Of a stretch of 8,255 nucleotides of DNA, positions 6,424 through 8,255 are shown in pieces. A model generated the notes under the pieces. That model did not search any database. It saw only the letters and a program-made list of their open reading frames with translations, and had not been told where the DNA came from. The position numbers and the translations under genes are program-made. Each line of letters starts with the position of its first letter. Position 1 is the stretch's first letter. The DNA is taken from assembly GCA_944386315.1 (NCBI GenBank), contig CALXAS010000068.1, positions 1-8,255 of the forward strand, in the 5' to 3' direction. The DNA is from an uncultured Clostridia bacterium. GTDB lineage: Bacteria > Bacillota > Clostridia > TANB77 > CAG-508.

Positions 6424-7273
6424 TTTCTTGTTCCTCCTTATTTGTCATAACCTTATCAATTATTAATCTCTCAATTATCATTAGTACATTGCTTACTAAC
6501 CAATATAAAGCTAGACCTAAAGGAGCAACAATAGCAATAGATATAGACATAATTGGCATCATATAAAGCATAGTATTGTTCATTTGTTGCATGCTATCTA
6601 GCTCATCCGGTTGTTTTGTTTCTCCATTCTCTATTACAATTTCTTTCTTCTTCATTGCTTTCTTTTGTGCACTTGTTGTCATTTTTATAGAAATGAAAGA
6701 AGTTATGACATATAAAACTGGTATAATGTATACTCTCCAATCGTTAAGGCTTGCTGTTGGTACTTTACTCAAATCAATTCCTAAAAAGTCCATGTTAATA
6801 TATACATTTTCGTCCTCTGCTCCCTTTTTCTCAATAATTTCTATTTCAGGATAATAAGAAGAACTAGAACCATTTTCTTGTTGTATTTCTGTTTTATAAT
6901 TTTCTATTACCTGTGGATCCACCTTTTTCATATAAGTAAGCGGTTGACTCACTAGCCAAAAGACAGATAAAATAATTAACAATTGAATAATGGAACTAAA
7001 GCATCCGCTAAACGGATTCATTTTTTCCGTTTTATACATTTCCATCATTTCTTGGTTTAGTTTTTCTGGATTATTTTTATATTTTTGTTGTAATTCCTGC
7101 ATTTTTGCCTGTATTTTAGATGATTTTCTCATAGTGGTTTGTTGTTTTACTGTTAATGGAATTAAAATAATTCTTAATATAACAGAAAAAACAATAATGG
7201 CAATACCATAATTCTGAAATATATTATATAAAAAATTCAATAAATAACCAAATATTTCTGATATAAAACCCAT
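6416..7273 (-). CDS. yidC: Membrane protein insertase YidC/Oxa1/SpoIIIJ
   Basis: YidC inserts and folds inner-membrane proteins, alone or with SecYEG. The protein has 285 residues and about five membrane segments (roughly 20-40, 91-110, 180-197, 235-251 and 253-270). The conserved groove arginine is Arg34 in VILRIILIPL. The basic, helical cytoplasmic loop (41-88) and NPFSGCFSSIIQL (86-98) match the family. There is no lipoprotein signal peptide or lipobox cysteine, unlike Bacillus SpoIIIJ; the protein starts almost at the first core helix. The extracytoplasmic loop between the second and third segments (about 112-178) is long and includes a Ser-rich patch (136-139). The short tail after the last helix is acidic at its end. 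The gene starts 17 nt after yidD and overlaps jag by 8 bp. Confidence 0.96.
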   Translation of the reverse strand: MGFISEIFGYLLNFLYNIFQNYGIAIIVFSVILRIILIPLTVKQQTTMRKSSKIQAKMQELQQKYKNNPEKLNQEMMEMYKTEKMNPFSGCFSSIIQLLIILSVFWLVSQPLTYMKKVDPQVIENYKTEIQQENGSSSSYYPEIEIIEKKGAEDENVYINMDFLGIDLSKVPTASLNDWRVYIIPVLYVITSFISIKMTTSAQKKAMKKKEIVIENGETKQPDELDSMQQMNNTMLYMMPIMSISIAIVAPLGLALYWLVSNVLMIIERLIIDKVMTNKEEQENG

Positions 7274-7290
7274 TTGTTTCCTCTACTTTC

Positions 7291-7509
7291 TTATTTTAAT
7301 GGATCATACCCACCTTTTGAAAAAGGATTACATTTTAAAATTCTTTTTCCTCCTAAAAAGCATCCTTTTAAGAAACCATATTTTTCTATCGCTTGCTTTG
7401 TATATTCCGAACAAGTAGGATAATATTTGCATTCTACTCCTAACACATGTAACATAGGAGATAATGTTTTTTGATAGATTTTTATTAAGAAAATACCTAT
7501 TTTTCTCAT
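7291..7509 (-). CDS. yidD: Membrane protein insertion efficiency factor YidD
   Basis: YidD is a small membrane-associated protein that helps YidC-dependent insertion; its exact mechanism is not settled. From the chosen start the protein has 72 residues, typical of the family. It opens with an amphipathic helix (MRKIGIFLIKIYQKTLSP). The conserved cysteine-bearing stretch CKYYPTCSEY (27-36) and the C-terminal CNPFSKGGYDP (60-70) follow. A longer in-frame start at 7578 would add 23 residues lying wholly inside rnpA. The ATG at 7509 forms an ATGA overlap with the rnpA stop and has AAAGGA 8 nt upstream, so I use it. The gene sits between rnpA and yidC as in most Firmicutes, next to its functional partner. 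Confidence 0.95.
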   Translation of the reverse strand: MRKIGIFLIKIYQKTLSPMLHVLGVECKYYPTCSEYTKQAIEKYGFLKGCFLGGKRILKCNPFSKGGYDPLK

Positions 7510-7859
7510 TCTACTTTTCCTTTTCTTATTTTTGCTCTTTGGAATAAGCGTAGCATATCTTCTTCTATCTGCTTGCAATGATATTTTTCTACTTTTTTCT
7601 TTTTATTCCAAACAAAAACAATAGAATATCCTTTTTTTAATTCTTCTTTATGCAAGCGGAAACTCTCTCTTATTAGTCTTTTTAAACGATTTCTTTTCGT
7701 TGCTTTTGCAATTTTTCTACTAATGGCAATTCCTAATCTATTTTTTTCTTGCCCATTTTTATATAGATACATTGTAATAAACTCACCTTTATAAAATTTT
7801 CCTTTTGTGAGTACTGTTTTAAATTCGTAATTCTTTTTTAATGTATCTATCTTCCTCAT
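7506..7859 (-). CDS. rnpA: Ribonuclease P protein component RnpA
   Basis: RnpA is the basic protein subunit that binds the catalytic RNase P RNA and helps it cleave 5' leaders from precursor tRNAs. The product has 117 residues, normal for the family. The signature RNR region RLGIAISRKIAKATKRNRL (41-59) continues into KRLIRESFR (60-68) and contains the conserved Lys, Arg and Asn residues. Three in-frame ATGs are possible. The one at 7913 lies in the rpmH-rnpA hairpin, and the one at 7868 is too close to its SD. The ATG at 7859 sits 9 nt after AAAGGA and matches the usual family N-terminus, so it is chosen. The TGA stop overlaps the yidD start by 4 bp. The RNase P RNA gene is not in this window. 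Confidence 0.96.
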   Translation of the reverse strand: MRKIDTLKKNYEFKTVLTKGKFYKGEFITMYLYKNGQEKNRLGIAISRKIAKATKRNRLKRLIRESFRLHKEELKKGYSIVFVWNKKKKVEKYHCKQIEEDMLRLFQRAKIRKGKVE

Positions 7860-7868
7860 TTTAATCAT

Positions 7869-7874
7869 TCCTTT
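7869..7874 (-). promoter_or_regulatory. Ribosome-binding site that decides the rnpA start
   Basis: Minus-strand AAAGGA lies 9 nt before the ATG at 7859. The ATG at 7868 directly abuts or overlaps it and cannot use it, which settles the choice between the two nearby starts. Confidence 0.75.
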
Positions 7875-7905
7875 ATTCCCTAGGTAGCTATGTATTACAA
7901 ATAAA

Positions 7906-7931
7906 GACCACATACTTTTCTATACGTGGCC
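7906..7931 (-). terminator. Weak hairpin between rpmH and rnpA (attenuator or processing site)
   Basis: On the minus strand GGCCACGTA (7923-7931) can pair with TATGTGGTC (7906-7914) over 9 positions, two of them G-U, around an 8-nt loop. It begins 6 nt after the rpmH stop. Only TTTAT follows, so full termination is unlikely. A partial terminator that lowers rnpA relative to rpmH expression, or a processing site, fits better. Confidence 0.55.
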
Positions 7932-7937
7932 CTTCCT

Positions 7938-8072
7938 TTACGCACTTATTTTTTTTCTTCCTTTTGCACGTCTTGCTTTTAATACATTTCTTCCTGCTCT
8001 TGTTTTCATTCTTTTCATGAATCCGTGTTCTTTTTGTTCTTGTCTCTTTTTTGGTTGGAATGTTCTTTTCAT
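7938..8072 (-). CDS. rpmH: Large ribosomal subunit protein bL34
   Basis: bL34 is a tiny, very basic protein that binds 23S rRNA in the large ribosomal subunit. I found it by translating the minus strand directly. The 44 codons begin MKRTFQPKKRQEQKEHGFMK and end in RRAKGRKKISA, with the family core RAGRNVLKARRAKGR. This is the standard length and sequence pattern. A strong SD (GGGAGGT, 8081-8087) precedes the ATG by 8 nt. The gene follows a consensus promoter and leads the rpmH-rnpA-yidD-yidC-jag operon. An overlapping open frame on the same strand (7888-8130) is only a shadow of it. rpmH is normally the neighbour of dnaA, which would lie beyond the right edge. Confidence 0.98.
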   Translation of the reverse strand: MKRTFQPKKRQEQKEHGFMKRMKTRAGRNVLKARRAKGRKKISA

Positions 8073-8132
8073 TTTTTCGCACCTCCCTGTATCTATGAAA
8101 ACCGTAATTATTTTTCGTTTTATAGCTCACTA

Positions 8133-8161
8133 ATTATATCGCAAGTTTTCTTTTATGTCAA
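8133..8161 (-). promoter_or_regulatory. Consensus sigma-A promoter of the rpmH operon
   Basis: Minus-strand -35 TTGACA (8156-8161) and -10 TATAAT (8133-8138) are both perfect matches with an exact 17-bp spacer. Transcription should start near 8126, giving a leader of about 54 nt before the rpmH ATG. Such a strong promoter suits the high demand for a ribosomal protein. It probably drives everything down to jag. Confidence 0.92.
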
Positions 8162-8255
8162 TACTACCGCTTAAAATTCAGTTGTAACGAATAAAAATTT
8201 TTTTCTTAGAAAATTAAAGTTTTTAAAGATTATTTTCTGTATACTTTTCGCAATC
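8162..8255. other. AT-rich gene-free edge, probable start of the rpmH-dnaA/oriC intergenic region
   Basis: No open frame or RNA gene is visible in these 94 bp. They are very AT-rich, with runs such as AAAAATTTTTTT around 8196-8207. In related Firmicutes the DNA between rpmH and dnaA carries the DnaA-box clusters of oriC, so the edge probably enters the origin. I find no TTATNCACA box on either strand here. The origin assignment rests on gene context alone. Confidence 0.4.

Noticed and set aside
7510..7578. Longer yidD start adding 23 residues
   Set aside because: The extension lies entirely inside rnpA and is a Lys/Arg-rich frame shadow. The ATGA-coupled start at 7509 matches family length.
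7860..7913. Longer rnpA starts at 7913 and 7868
   Set aside because: The first lies in the intergenic hairpin and adds residues not typical of the family. The second is too close to the SD.
7888..8130. 80-codon open frame on the minus strand covering rpmH
   Set aside because: It reads rpmH in another frame, gives a low-complexity Lys/Arg-rich product with no recognisable family, and lacks its own SD. The 44-codon L34 frame inside it is unmistakable.

Overview
This window is the conserved chromosome-origin flank of a very AT-rich Gram-positive bacterium. Nothing in it looks like a mobile or accessory island. All genes are on the minus strand, so they read from right to left: rpmH, rnpA, yidD, yidC, jag, mnmE, mnmG, rsmG, parA and the start of parB. 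This order is the classic Firmicutes dnaA-proximal cluster. Several points favour a Clostridia-type organism over a Bacilli-type one: YidC has no lipoprotein signal peptide, no noc gene lies between rsmG and parA, and base composition is strongly AT-biased. UGA is used as a normal stop (rnpA, mnmG), so a Mycoplasma-type code is excluded. I cannot name a genus.

Right end (about 8073-8255): an AT-rich, gene-free stretch holds a perfect consensus promoter (TTGACA, 17 bp, TATAAT) firing leftward into rpmH. In related genomes dnaA and oriC lie next to rpmH, so the edge probably enters the origin, but I see no DnaA box in it. The rpmH transcript reads through a modest hairpin into rnpA, yidD, yidC and jag, which are tightly packed or overlapping (rnpA/yidD by 4 bp, yidC/jag by 8 bp). 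The products are ribosomal protein L34, the RNase P protein, two membrane-protein insertion factors and a KH/R3H RNA-binding protein.

Middle: an 83-bp gap with a nested palindrome separates jag from mnmE. MnmE and MnmG form one complex that modifies the tRNA wobble uridine, yet their genes are separated here by an unusual 442-bp spacer. That spacer is the least explained part of the window. Its mnmE-side half is about 18% GC and its mnmG-side half about 33% GC. It carries six tandem copies of a roughly 10-bp unit running into the mnmG ribosome-binding site, and a parS-like palindrome that is one base short. rsmG overlaps mnmG by 4 bp.

Left end: a strong intrinsic terminator closes the rsmG transcript. 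A good promoter (TTGACA, 17 bp, TATAAC) then starts a separate parA-parB operon for chromosome segregation. parA most likely starts at a TTG codon, and parB runs off the left edge.

I found no RNA gene, CRISPR array, insertion sequence or clear horizontal transfer. The findings are mainly about intergenic structure. No new system is evident.
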